Below are positions 9,085-17,522 of a DNA stretch of 64,000 bases, in pieces (position 1 is the stretch's first letter; the number at the start of each line of letters is the position of its first letter). Position numbers and translations under genes: made by a program. Source of the stretch: Polynucleobacter sp. UK-Mo-2m-Kol15 (GTDB lineage: Bacteria > Pseudomonadota > Gammaproteobacteria > Burkholderiales > Burkholderiaceae); contig NZ_JACVQC010000001.1 in the NCBI RefSeq assembly GCF_018881505.1, positions 1,781,927 to 1,845,926 of the forward strand. Reading direction: 5' to 3'. The notes under the pieces are model-generated. The model saw only the letters and a list, made by a program, of their open reading frames with translations. It ran no database searches and was not told where the DNA came from.

Positions 9085-9969
9085 ATGGAACTTATGCGAA
9101 TCGAACCTCAAACCATCACCCATCTCCAAGAATGGCTCGGTAAAACCGAGACTCTTCAAGATATCGTTACTGCTGCACCTGTTAGAGCCTTATCAGCCAC
9201 ACTTGACCGGCTAGACCCCGCGCCCAATGACGGAACTTTTCTTCCGGAGTTATGGCATTGGCTTTATTTTTTACCGTGCGCCCTTCAATCTGAAATCGGC
9301 CCCGATGGTCACCCTAAGCGTGGTGGCTTTTTGCCTCCCGTACCATTACCTCGCCGTATGTGGGCCGGTAGTCGACTTCATTGGTTAGCTCCTCTTACTG
9401 TAGGCGACGAAATCAAACGTGTCTCGAAAATCGAATCAGTTACGCACAAAGCAGGTCGCACTGGAGATCTCATATTTGTATTAGTCAAACATGAGATCTC
9501 CAATCAAAATGGTCTAGCTTTAGTTGAAGAACATGACATCGTATACCGAGATGCTCCCGGCCCAGAAGATAAGCCAGTTGCTCCAACACCTGCACCCACG
9601 GGCGCTACGTGGTCTAAAACAATTACACCAAATGATGTTTTACTATTTCGTTATTCAGCGCTGACATTTAATGGCCATCGCATTCATTACGATCGTAAAT
9701 ACGTTACTGAAGTAGAGGGCTATCCTGGCTTAATTGTTCACGGCCCCTTAATTGCAACCCTATTGGTCGATCTCGTACGTCAAAGTATTGTAGGCTGCGC
9801 GCTTAAGAGTTTTGAGTTCCGCGCGATTCGCCCTACCTTCGATATCAATATTTTTAAGGTTAGCGCTAAGCCCGATCTGGAAAAAGATCCTTCTGGAAAA
9901 ACCATTTCCATTTGGGCCGAAGACCACGAAGGTTGGCTCACCATGCAAGCCACCGCAGTTTTAGCTTAG
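9085..9969 (+). CDS. MaoC/FAS1-like acyl-CoA (C5-dicarboxyl-CoA) hydratase
   Basis: 294 residues resembling the double hot-dog FAS1_DH/HTD2-type dehydratases that include mesaconyl-C4-CoA and itaconyl-CoA hydratases. Visible landmarks are FLPPVPLPRRMWAGSRL with LTVGDEIKRVSKI in the first hot-dog, and FRYSALTFNGHRIHYDRKY followed by GLIVHGPLIATLL in the second. The hydratase dyad residues (Asn/His and the HYD region) are in the second half. It is followed by a PrpD-family gene and a CitE-like lyase, which suggests that it hydrates an unsaturated C5 dicarboxyl-CoA such as mesaconyl- or itaconyl-CoA. Substrate inferred. An in-frame ATG at 9094 is an alternative start. Confidence 0.8.
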   Translation: MELMRIEPQTITHLQEWLGKTETLQDIVTAAPVRALSATLDRLDPAPNDGTFLPELWHWLYFLPCALQSEIGPDGHPKRGGFLPPVPLPRRMWAGSRLHWLAPLTVGDEIKRVSKIESVTHKAGRTGDLIFVLVKHEISNQNGLALVEEHDIVYRDAPGPEDKPVAPTPAPTGATWSKTITPNDVLLFRYSALTFNGHRIHYDRKYVTEVEGYPGLIVHGPLIATLLVDLVRQSIVGCALKSFEFRAIRPTFDINIFKVSAKPDLEKDPSGKTISIWAEDHEGWLTMQATAVLA

Positions 9970-9983
9970 GAAATAATTAACCA

Positions 9984-11354
9984 ATGACTACTCCACACTT
10001 ATCTAAAGCCTTAGCTACATTTGCTTGTAAATTAAAGATTGGCGACATTCCTCAAGAAGTGATTGCACGTACTGAAGATTTATTAGTGGATTGGTTTGGC
10101 TCTGCGATTGCTGGTAAAGGCTCACGCCCTGTTGAGACTATTACGCAATTTGCGCAAAACATGGGTGGCTTTAATAACGCCAATCCCGGTTCTGCTGAAG
10201 TTCTGATTAGCCGAACTCATTCAAGCCCCTTCTTAGCTGCGCTTGCTAATGCAGCTGCCTCCCATGTTGCTGAACAGGATGACGTTCACAATGGCTCTGT
10301 ATTTCATCCGGCTACCGTGGTCTTTCCTGCGGCACTAGCTACGGCGCAAACTATTGGCGCCTCAGGAGAAGATCTATTAGTAGCTGCAGTTGCTGGCTAT
10401 GAGGTCGGCATTCGGGTTGGAGAATTTTTAGGTCGCTCGCATTACAAAACATTCCACACTACCGGTACTGCAGGGACCTTAGCGGCAGCTGCTGCTGTTG
10501 GCCATTTGCTTAAACTCAACCCCAGTCAAATGTTGCATGCCTTTGGTTCAGCGGGAACCCAATCCGCCGGTCTTTGGGAATTTCTCCGCGATGCCGCTGA
10601 CTCCAAGCAGTTGCATACGGCCCATGCTGCCGCTACTGGTTTGATGTCAGCATACTTGGCGCAATCCGGTTTTACTGGAGCCGAACATATCCTAGAAGGT
10701 AAACAAGGTTTGGCTGCTGGCATGTCAAGCGATTCAGATCCTAGCAAGCTCACTGACCGATTGGGTAGTCGCTGGGCCATAGCTGAGACGAGTTTTAAAT
10801 ATCACGCCTCATGTCGTCATACCCATCCTGCTGCAGATGCCCTATTACAAGTGATGTTGACATATCAATTAAAACCAACTGATATCACTAAGATAGAAAC
10901 GCTAGTGCATCAAGGTGCAATTGACGTGCTTGGACCGGTAACAGATCCGTCAACTGTTCATCAGTCTAAGTTTTCTATGGGCACCGTACTGGCACTGATC
11001 GCCCACTATCAATTTGCCGGTCTACAAGAATTTGATCAACACTTTCATGATCAGGAAATTTGCGCATTCCGCGATCGCATCACGATGATCTTAGATCCTG
11101 AAGTAGATGGTGCTTATCCCCAACGCTGGATCGGTAAAGTGAAAGTGTATTTACAGAACGGTGAAATTTTAGAGGGTCGTGTTGATGAGCCCAAAGGAGA
11201 TCCTGGCAATACTTTGAGTCGCACCGAAATCACGGATAAAGCCATGCGTCTTGCTGCATTCAGCGGTGGTGCAACGCCAAGTGAGATGAGTAATGCAATT
11301 GAGCGCTTGTGGAATATCCGCAAGCAGTCCAAGATAGGCCTACTAATCTCCTAA
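9984..11354 (+). CDS. MmgE/PrpD family protein
   Basis: 456 residues spanning the full MmgE/PrpD fold. The N-terminal helical domain has DLLVDWFGSAIAGKG and NAAASHVAEQDDVHNGSVFHPATVVFPAALA; the C-terminal part has FKYHASCRHTHPAADALLQ. Known members are 2-methylcitrate dehydratase (PrpD), cis-aconitate decarboxylase and itaconate-related enzymes, all acting on tricarboxylate-like acids. No prpB/prpC genes are adjacent, so a classical methylcitrate role is unlikely. With the neighbouring hydratase and CitE-like lyase it probably acts on a related di- or tricarboxylic acid. It starts 14 bp after the previous gene. Confidence 0.85.
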   Translation: MTTPHLSKALATFACKLKIGDIPQEVIARTEDLLVDWFGSAIAGKGSRPVETITQFAQNMGGFNNANPGSAEVLISRTHSSPFLAALANAAASHVAEQDDVHNGSVFHPATVVFPAALATAQTIGASGEDLLVAAVAGYEVGIRVGEFLGRSHYKTFHTTGTAGTLAAAAAVGHLLKLNPSQMLHAFGSAGTQSAGLWEFLRDAADSKQLHTAHAAATGLMSAYLAQSGFTGAEHILEGKQGLAAGMSSDSDPSKLTDRLGSRWAIAETSFKYHASCRHTHPAADALLQVMLTYQLKPTDITKIETLVHQGAIDVLGPVTDPSTVHQSKFSMGTVLALIAHYQFAGLQEFDQHFHDQEICAFRDRITMILDPEVDGAYPQRWIGKVKVYLQNGEILEGRVDEPKGDPGNTLSRTEITDKAMRLAAFSGGATPSEMSNAIERLWNIRKQSKIGLLIS

Positions 11355-11400
11355 CTACTTAGTTTTTTATTTTTGCTTCATATTCAATAAAGTCTCACAC

Positions 11401-12246
11401 ATGAACCCACTCGATACACCCCTTGGCTTTAGCAGCACCTTCTTATTTGTCCCGGGCACTCGGCCTGAGCGCTTTACTAAAGCATTGGAAAGTAGCGCTG
11501 ATAGCGTCATCATCGACTTAGAGGACGCCGTTCCCGAGGAAGACAAAGAATCTGCGCGCGCAGCAATACGTGCTGCTTGGCCTACATTTACCGCGGAACA
11601 AAAAAAGCGTCTCATCATCCGCTCGAATTCTCCTGGGAGTAAATTTTATTCAGCAGACCTTATCTTGGCGCAAGAGTTGGATGTGGCATGCCTCTTGATT
11701 CCTAAGAGCGAGTCTCTTGATCAAGTGAACGGGGCTGCTCAGGTCTTGCCAAATACTGCAATCATTCCGATGATTGAGACAGCGATCGGACTTGATCGCG
11801 TCAATGAGATCGCAAATTCTGAGCAGGTATTGCGCCTAGCTTTGGGTAATATTGATTTGCAGGCGGACTTAGGAATGGTATGTGACGCACAAGAAACTGA
11901 GCTGCAAACTGCGCGCTTTCAGATTGTGTTGGCCTCACGTCTAGCCCAACTTGCCCCTCCAATTGATGGGGTTACCCCCTCCACCGATGATATTGAGCGT
12001 ATCGCAGATGATGCTGAGCGCGCAAAAAGAATGGGGTTTGGTGGCAAACTTTGTATCCATCCTAAACAGGTTTCCCTAGTTAAAGATGCCTTTATGCCTA
12101 CTGAGGCTGAGGTTTCTTGGGCATATCGGGTGATTGAGGCTGATAAAGCATCCAAGGGTGGCGCCATTAAATTAGATGACCGTATGATTGATCGCCCGGT
12201 TGTTTTACTAGCCCAAAGAACCTTAGCTATTGCTGGTAAACCCTAG
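11401..12246 (+). CDS. HpcH/HpaI-CitE family CoA-ester lyase
   Basis: 281 residues with a complete CitE-like TIM barrel. It has the N-terminal FLFVPGTRPERFTKAL with DSVIIDLEDAVPEEDK (metal/CoA site), IPMIETAIGL with a conserved Glu, LALGNIDLQADLG, and KLCIHPKQV near the C-terminus. The family cleaves or forms C-C bonds in malyl-CoA, beta-methylmalyl-CoA, citramalyl-CoA or citryl units. It follows hydratase and PrpD-like genes, so cleavage of a citramalyl- or methylmalyl-CoA to pyruvate or glyoxylate plus an acyl-CoA is the natural guess. Exact substrate unknown. Confidence 0.88.
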   Translation: MNPLDTPLGFSSTFLFVPGTRPERFTKALESSADSVIIDLEDAVPEEDKESARAAIRAAWPTFTAEQKKRLIIRSNSPGSKFYSADLILAQELDVACLLIPKSESLDQVNGAAQVLPNTAIIPMIETAIGLDRVNEIANSEQVLRLALGNIDLQADLGMVCDAQETELQTARFQIVLASRLAQLAPPIDGVTPSTDDIERIADDAERAKRMGFGGKLCIHPKQVSLVKDAFMPTEAEVSWAYRVIEADKASKGGAIKLDDRMIDRPVVLLAQRTLAIAGKP

Positions 12247-12305
12247 GACCGATAGGATTTAAAAGTGGCAAAATTAGCTCGCATCGCATATTAACGGAGA
12301 CTTAC

Positions 12306-13298
12306 ATGAAACTAAAGAAAACCCTTTTCGCTGGAATCGCTGCAGTTGTCAGCGCCGGCACTTTATTAGGAAGCAATATTGCATCCGCTCAAACGGATTG
12401 GCCTACTAAAACGATTCAATTGGTTGTCCCATTCGCAGCTGGTGGCCCAACTGACTCTATTGCACGTTTAATTTCCGTGCCAATGGGGCAGGCTTTAGGT
12501 CAGACTGTGGTGGTTGAGAACGTCCCTGGTGCCGGCGGCACAATTGCCTCGACAAAAGTAGCGCGTGCAGCACCAGATGGCTACACCATTTATATCCACC
12601 ATATGGGTATGGCTACAGCACAAGCTTTGTATGACAAGCTTCCCTATGACCCAATGACGAGTTTTGAATACATCGGACAAGTTGCTGATGTACCAATGGT
12701 ATTACTAGGTAAAAAAGATTTGCCAGCAAATAACTTTAAAGAGCTTGAAGCTTATATCAAGGCTAATGGTTCAAAAGTGACTATGGCTAACGCCGGTCCT
12801 GGCGCAGTGTCACAACTGTGCGGTCTTTTATTCCAGAGTCGTATGGGCGTTAAGCTGACCAACATTCCTTACAAAGGAACTGGCCCTGCTTTAACTGACC
12901 TTTTAGGCGGTCAAGTTGACCTCTTGTGCGACCAAACTACACAGACCATTCCTTATATCAAGGATGGTCGTGTAAAAGCATTTGGTACAACAACCATGAA
13001 GCGTTTGCCTGCAATTCCTAATGTACCAACCCTGAACGAACAAGGCCTCAAAGGTTTTGAAGTGAAGGTTTGGCACGGCGTTTATGCACCAAAAGGCACT
13101 CCACAGCCAATTCTGAACAAGATCAATGCAGCATTGAAGAAGGCATTGAATTCACCGGATGTGAAGAAGCGCTTGGATGATGCCAACATCGATATCGTGC
13201 CTATGGATAAAGTATCCGCTCAAGGCCTCAAAGATCACCTTGATAAAGAGATCAACGTCTGGGGTCCAGTCATTCGTAAAGCCAACATTCCAGATTAA
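12306..13298 (+). CDS. tripartite tricarboxylate transporter (Bug-type) substrate-binding protein
   Basis: 330 residues. A signal peptide (ending NIASAQ, ~residue 28) precedes a Bug/TctC receptor with the family signatures DWPTKTIQLVVPFAAGGPTDSIAR and VVENVPGAGGTIASTKVARAAPDGYT. These proteins bind carboxylates in the periplasm for TctAB membrane partners, which are not in this window. Position immediately after the lyase gene suggests that it recognises the substrate of the 9085-12246 enzymes. The gene has a clean GGAG Shine-Dalgarno and ends at a strong terminator. Confidence 0.93.
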   Translation: MKLKKTLFAGIAAVVSAGTLLGSNIASAQTDWPTKTIQLVVPFAAGGPTDSIARLISVPMGQALGQTVVVENVPGAGGTIASTKVARAAPDGYTIYIHHMGMATAQALYDKLPYDPMTSFEYIGQVADVPMVLLGKKDLPANNFKELEAYIKANGSKVTMANAGPGAVSQLCGLLFQSRMGVKLTNIPYKGTGPALTDLLGGQVDLLCDQTTQTIPYIKDGRVKAFGTTTMKRLPAIPNVPTLNEQGLKGFEVKVWHGVYAPKGTPQPILNKINAALKKALNSPDVKKRLDDANIDIVPMDKVSAQGLKDHLDKEINVWGPVIRKANIPD

Positions 13299-13314
13299 TT
13301 TGGAATCGTAGTCG

Positions 13315-13345
13315 AAAAAAAGCCAGCGTTCTGCTGGCTTTTTTG
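13315..13345 (+). terminator. intrinsic terminator after the Bug-receptor gene (bidirectional shape)
   Basis: A 7-bp GC-rich stem, AGCCAGC/GCTGGCT (13321-13327 with 13333-13339), is flanked by A6 on the left and a T-run on the right. It serves the + strand operon ending at 13298. The left A-run also gives a U-tract on the other strand. Confidence 0.9.
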
Positions 13346-13415
13346 TTATCCAAAGATTTACTGCTCAGCTAGAGGGTCAATGCATCCTTAAATAAACCCC
13401 CGTCCCAAACCTGAG

Positions 13416-14039
13416 TTAACCCGCCCTAAAGAGATAGCCAGATTGCGCTTTCTCGCGGCGCTTAAGATAAATAGCATTTGGGATGGCTAATACAGCCCAG
13501 ATAGCCAAGAAGGGGTCTAAGAGATAGTCCCAAAGATTTGCTGATTCATGCCAATGGGCTGCCCAAGCCATGATCGCAAAAGAAATAATCCAGACTCCCT
13601 TAATCCACCCAGCAAGACCACAGGCAAGTGCAAAGAGAATGATTGCAATCAAGAAGGTAATGGAGTTATACCCCCATGCATAAGGGTCCATCATTCCAAA
13701 TCCAAGCGCCAAGGGGTAAAACACAATTGCAATCAAAGCTAATGGCACCTTAAATCCCATTGGCGTCTTTTTGGCAGCAGGAAGAATGGAGCTCCACAGC
13801 AAAAGCATGGTCACAATACTGAGTTCGCCAGTAACACCGCGCACATAGGCAGACAAAGGTAACTCAAGCGACATCCCTAGTGGCCAGAAGAATAGATTTA
13901 ACAGCAGCAAAACTATCAGCAAACGAATTGCAAATGGGATCTCTATTGAGGATATTTTTTGCAAGAGCATCATGAGCACTATGGAGCATGTCAGCGACAT
14001 TTCAAGCAATGCAATGATTTGTAGGTATGGGGTCATCAT
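13416..14039 (-). CDS. conserved integral membrane protein, unknown function
   Basis: 207 residues with about seven predicted hydrophobic segments and few loops. It ends in a basic tail (YLKRREKAQ). No enzymatic motif or named family is recognised. The ATG overlaps the end of the sialidase-like gene by 4 bp, and that gene in turn overlaps the GT-C glycosyltransferase. The three therefore form one operon and probably act together on a surface or envelope glycan, with this protein as a membrane component. Confidence 0.75.
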   Translation of the reverse strand: MMTPYLQIIALLEMSLTCSIVLMMLLQKISSIEIPFAIRLLIVLLLLNLFFWPLGMSLELPLSAYVRGVTGELSIVTMLLLWSSILPAAKKTPMGFKVPLALIAIVFYPLALGFGMMDPYAWGYNSITFLIAIILFALACGLAGWIKGVWIISFAIMAWAAHWHESANLWDYLLDPFLAIWAVLAIPNAIYLKRREKAQSGYLFRAG

Positions 14040-15289
14040 TGCACCTCCTTTTCTTTAAGACCACTGATGGCATGTTTGAACCAGGCGGCTGAAAAATAAA
14101 TATGCTTAATCTTTTTTCTATCCCATGTGTAGACAAGATGAGCATCTTCACCATTAGCAGAAACTAAATACGGATAAGAAAACTCTCGATGGCGACCATC
14201 AGTCAAAGATTCATCATCTTCGAGTACTTGTATCACTTGCCACTGAAGAGAGTTTGGTTCACGCATCACTATCACCAAGCGATAACGCGCTACTTCAATA
14301 TTATTGAGCACCATTAATCTTGTGCCATTAGCTAAAGTGAGTGCGGCAAGAGCTGAGTTTGGATTAGGGATCTCGAGATCTTTTGCCATCACCCAAGACT
14401 GGCCAGCATCCTTGGTTTCACTAACGGGAATTTTCTTTGGCTGAGAGCTAGATCGAGTTTGGCGAAAAAAAGCACTCGCCTCTTGCGAGTCTTCTGTAAA
14501 AACAACAGGTTGAATTGCACCCCTACCCGAACTCATACGTCGTTTATCAATTACCCGGCCGACATCAACTCTCAGAAACTCACCAAAGCGGCCAATCCAT
14601 TCATGATATGCCGGCAAACCTAGCCTTCCATCTGCAAATGCAATGGCTGGCGACTTCACCAGAGTGCTTAGATTAATCAATGGAGAACTAATTAAACGTT
14701 GAGGCTGACCCCAGGTTAAACCCTCATCATCTGAAATGACTGAAGAAATGGAACTACCAGCCCAACCCCCAATAGAAACGGTGACAAAAAATAACTGCAT
14801 ACGACCATCAGCCATTCTTGCTGGGACGGGATTACCCAATTTGGCAATATAACGAGACAAGCCTTTCTCTGCACTGACGCGATCCATCACCACAGTCGGA
14901 GCGCTCCATCTAGATGTCTGAGGATCAAAAACAGAGGTATTAATGACGACATCCGGTGCACCCTCCCGACTACCCGCAAACCAAAAAGCTCTGACAGCAC
15001 CCTCTTTAAGCGCAATGAGGGAGGCAGCATGTACTGAGGGGGCTCCAGTATCAGGCAACCAATCAGTGCGCACACTTGGTGTAGCGACTTTGGCTGACGT
15101 AGAACCTTTAAGTGTCTTTATCGGCTTAGCAACTTCGGCTGGCCCTAGCGAATCATCCAGTGGATTTGCACTGCTGACTGGGTAGTCGCCTGCAAAAGGC
15201 GCCCATGATGGACGGCTATCAATGTGAAGATAGCCCAATACTGAGGCGAGTAATAAAAAACAGAAGGCAATCACACGGCTCATCGACAA
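14036..15289 (-). CDS. sialidase/BNR-repeat family exported protein
   Basis: 417 residues. An N-terminal hydrophobic segment (~5-21) acts as signal or anchor and is followed by a Pro/Ser-rich linker. A six-bladed-propeller-type sialidase-2 domain then starts near residue 75 (DTGAPSVHAASLIAL). Asp-box-like turns are visible as SDDEGLTWGQP and TKDAGQSWV. Family members hydrolyse sialosides or other terminal sugars, but many Asp-box propellers only bind glycans. Whether this one is catalytic cannot be settled from the sequence alone. It is translationally coupled to the genes on both sides (10-bp and 4-bp overlaps). Confidence 0.78.
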   Translation of the reverse strand: MSMSRVIAFCFLLLASVLGYLHIDSRPSWAPFAGDYPVSSANPLDDSLGPAEVAKPIKTLKGSTSAKVATPSVRTDWLPDTGAPSVHAASLIALKEGAVRAFWFAGSREGAPDVVINTSVFDPQTSRWSAPTVVMDRVSAEKGLSRYIAKLGNPVPARMADGRMQLFFVTVSIGGWAGSSISSVISDDEGLTWGQPQRLISSPLINLSTLVKSPAIAFADGRLGLPAYHEWIGRFGEFLRVDVGRVIDKRRMSSGRGAIQPVVFTEDSQEASAFFRQTRSSSQPKKIPVSETKDAGQSWVMAKDLEIPNPNSALAALTLANGTRLMVLNNIEVARYRLVIVMREPNSLQWQVIQVLEDDESLTDGRHREFSYPYLVSANGEDAHLVYTWDRKKIKHIYFSAAWFKHAISGLKEKEVQ

Positions 15290-17001
15290 GCATCCTTACT
15301 CATCAAAGGTAGCGCGATCGTTGTAGGCGTAGAAATTAAATATTCATTCACAAATAGGTGCTCTCCAATATGGCCTCTCAGTATCGCTTGAATCTCGGCA
15401 TTTGAATGACGGGCTCGCATCTCCATACGCTTTCCTTCGATCTTGCAAGATTCGCATAGCGTAGGCTCTTCGCCAACTGGTGACTGTATCGCCACCAATG
15501 GGTAAGTACTACTCAGCAATTGAATTTGATTGGCATCCTTTGCCAAATAGCCGTGCAATATTGCACCAGGCAATAAGAGTCGATACTCCTCATCCTTGGC
15601 TCGATAGTCGCAAGGCACCCACACATCTTTCCCGGCAACGCTTTGGATAGTCACTTGAGAATATCGGCCCAAGCTACCCTCAAGAGGTGAGAGGCTAGTA
15701 GTGAGCGCGCAATAACAAAGAAAACAGCCCGCTAAAGCAATTGCTTTACTTCTCTCCCGATTAAATATACCCAACATCACCAAGATGATTGCAGCCACCA
15801 TGAAACCCCAATGCCAAGGGGAGTAATTCCAAATACCGGGCTGCCCTAAAAAATTAGATAACTGTAAGTTGCTGCCAACCCAAGTAAGGGTTGATAGCAA
15901 TACCAATTGCAATATCAATGCAATCCGAAATCCCCACAAAGGGAGTCGATCCCAATACATTGCAATCAAAGCTGCAAATGCTGGCATCACTGGAAGTAAG
16001 TATCGACCTGAGCGTTGGCTTGGCAGACTAAATACGATAAAAAAAGCCAATATCAAGAGCAGCAATAAAGTCTCTTCCAAAGAGAGGAAGCGACGCTCCC
16101 TCCAGCACAAAATCAAAGCTGAAATTAACACGAAGATGAACAATCCGGCGTTGGCTAGGGTCGTTAAAGCCAACATCCAAATACTATCGCCACCACGTAG
16201 TAAATCTAAGAAGTAGCTAGAGCTACGCGCCTCAAACTTACCTGCATTCTCACCGAGCACAAACTCTTTCCAAACCGCCTCTGGAAAAGGGTCGAGTACA
16301 AACCAAAGCGCGAATGTACCTAAGGCTAGAACAGCGATCAAAAGTACTTTGTACAAATCCTGCAAGACAATCCTAGGAATGCTCCACTCACGCCAGCGCC
16401 AGTAAAACAAACCTATAGCAAATGCGGCAGGAACCATATAAGCAAAAGACTTTGACAACAAGGCCATACCAAAAGAGGCTCCCGCCAATACTGGAAAGAG
16501 GAGCTTAGATTCAAACGCAGCTCTGCCCCAGTAAAGGAGTGCGAAGAATGGCAAGCTCAACCAAAATACCGTGGGAGGATCTGTCAGGAATGGGCGGCCA
16601 TAGCGATAGGTCGCAAAAAAGGAAAGCCAAACTAATGCAGCCAATAGGCCAGTCTGTTTTTTACCGCTAAATCGGGCAACCGCCAAGAATAAGAATAGTG
16701 CGGTTAAACCGGTATATAAAACACTGGGCCACCTTAGTGCGAGGAGTGTCCACTCGGCACCCCACCCTGTACTGGCAATGCCCTCCCAAAATACCAATGG
16801 AGGCTTAGTATTTTTAATGCCATCCATCTCAGATTGCAGTGGTAACCAAGCCCCAGCATCAGCAGTCATCCGGACGATATGCATATACGGATACTCGTCC
16901 CCATTTTTTGGTGCAAAGCGACTATCTAAACCGTACAAATAGGTAAAAACACCTAGAAGTAGGATGAAAATTGCATTTCGGTAGGTGAATGAGCCTTGCA
17001 T
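15280..17001 (-). CDS. GT-C (family 39/ArnT-like) glycosyltransferase
   Basis: 573 residues with a dozen or so membrane segments. The first periplasmic loop carries RFAPKNGDEYPYMH, whose acidic pair is the GT-C catalytic signature, and later KNTKPPLVFWEG. ArnT/PMT-type enzymes transfer a sugar from a polyprenyl-phosphate donor to lipid A, protein or another acceptor in the periplasm. It is the first gene of the operon with the sialidase-like and membrane proteins and is divergent from the cytochrome gene at 17184. Donor and acceptor are unknown. Confidence 0.85.
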   Translation of the reverse strand: MQGSFTYRNAIFILLLGVFTYLYGLDSRFAPKNGDEYPYMHIVRMTADAGAWLPLQSEMDGIKNTKPPLVFWEGIASTGWGAEWTLLALRWPSVLYTGLTALFLFLAVARFSGKKQTGLLAALVWLSFFATYRYGRPFLTDPPTVFWLSLPFFALLYWGRAAFESKLLFPVLAGASFGMALLSKSFAYMVPAAFAIGLFYWRWREWSIPRIVLQDLYKVLLIAVLALGTFALWFVLDPFPEAVWKEFVLGENAGKFEARSSSYFLDLLRGGDSIWMLALTTLANAGLFIFVLISALILCWRERRFLSLEETLLLLLILAFFIVFSLPSQRSGRYLLPVMPAFAALIAMYWDRLPLWGFRIALILQLVLLSTLTWVGSNLQLSNFLGQPGIWNYSPWHWGFMVAAIILVMLGIFNRERSKAIALAGCFLCYCALTTSLSPLEGSLGRYSQVTIQSVAGKDVWVPCDYRAKDEEYRLLLPGAILHGYLAKDANQIQLLSSTYPLVAIQSPVGEEPTLCESCKIEGKRMEMRARHSNAEIQAILRGHIGEHLFVNEYLISTPTTIALPLMSKDACR

Positions 17002-17183
17002 ATCGCTAGTTTATAGGTCTTAGAGTTAAATCCTAAAAAACCATCGGCATAAATACCCTTGTTTTTTGCTCTGAGCTTATTAAAAAACAATCTAAGTAAA
17101 ACCACTAATCCAGCCCACTACTGATTAAGATAGAGCCCATCAGCATCATCCCAAGAACAGCAGCATGTAAGGAGACAATCTCT

Positions 17184-17513
17184 ATGCAAGTGAAGTATGT
17201 AAAACCCCTCTTAGCGGCCAGCGCCCTAATTGGCTTAAGCCAATGGAGCGGACTTGGCCTCGCACAAACCGCTGACCAACTCTATAAACGCGGTTTAGCG
17301 GCAACTTGCGCTAACTGTCATGGAACGGATGGCAAAGGAGTGGTTGATGGCGGCATGCCACTCATCAATACCCTCACTAGCGAACAAATGCTTGCCAAAC
17401 TAAAAGCGTATAAGTCTGGAGCATTAGAGGGCACCATCATGCCGCAACTTGCTAAGGGCTACACAGATGAACAACTCACCATTATTGCCAATCAACTTGG
17501 CAAGAAACAATAA
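17184..17513 (+). CDS. class I cytochrome c, sulfide-dehydrogenase type (FccA/SoxE-like)
   Basis: 109 residues. A signal peptide ends near LGLAQ (residue ~28). A single haem-binding CANCH lies at 42-46, and a distal Met candidate is MPQLAKGYT (TIMPQL). The mature size (~80 residues) fits a monohaem c553-like subunit. It is followed 9 bp later by a flavocytochrome c flavoprotein, so it should accept electrons from sulfide (or another sulfur compound) oxidation in the periplasm. Good Shine-Dalgarno (AGGAGA). Confidence 0.88.
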   Translation: MQVKYVKPLLAASALIGLSQWSGLGLAQTADQLYKRGLAATCANCHGTDGKGVVDGGMPLINTLTSEQMLAKLKAYKSGALEGTIMPQLAKGYTDEQLTIIANQLGKKQ

Positions 17514-17522
17514 GGGGGCGCC

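Noticed and set aside
15869..16216. 115-codon open frame on the + strand inside the glycosyltransferase gene
   Set aside because: Ser/Lys/Asn-rich antisense reading of membrane helices with no Shine-Dalgarno; a shadow frame.
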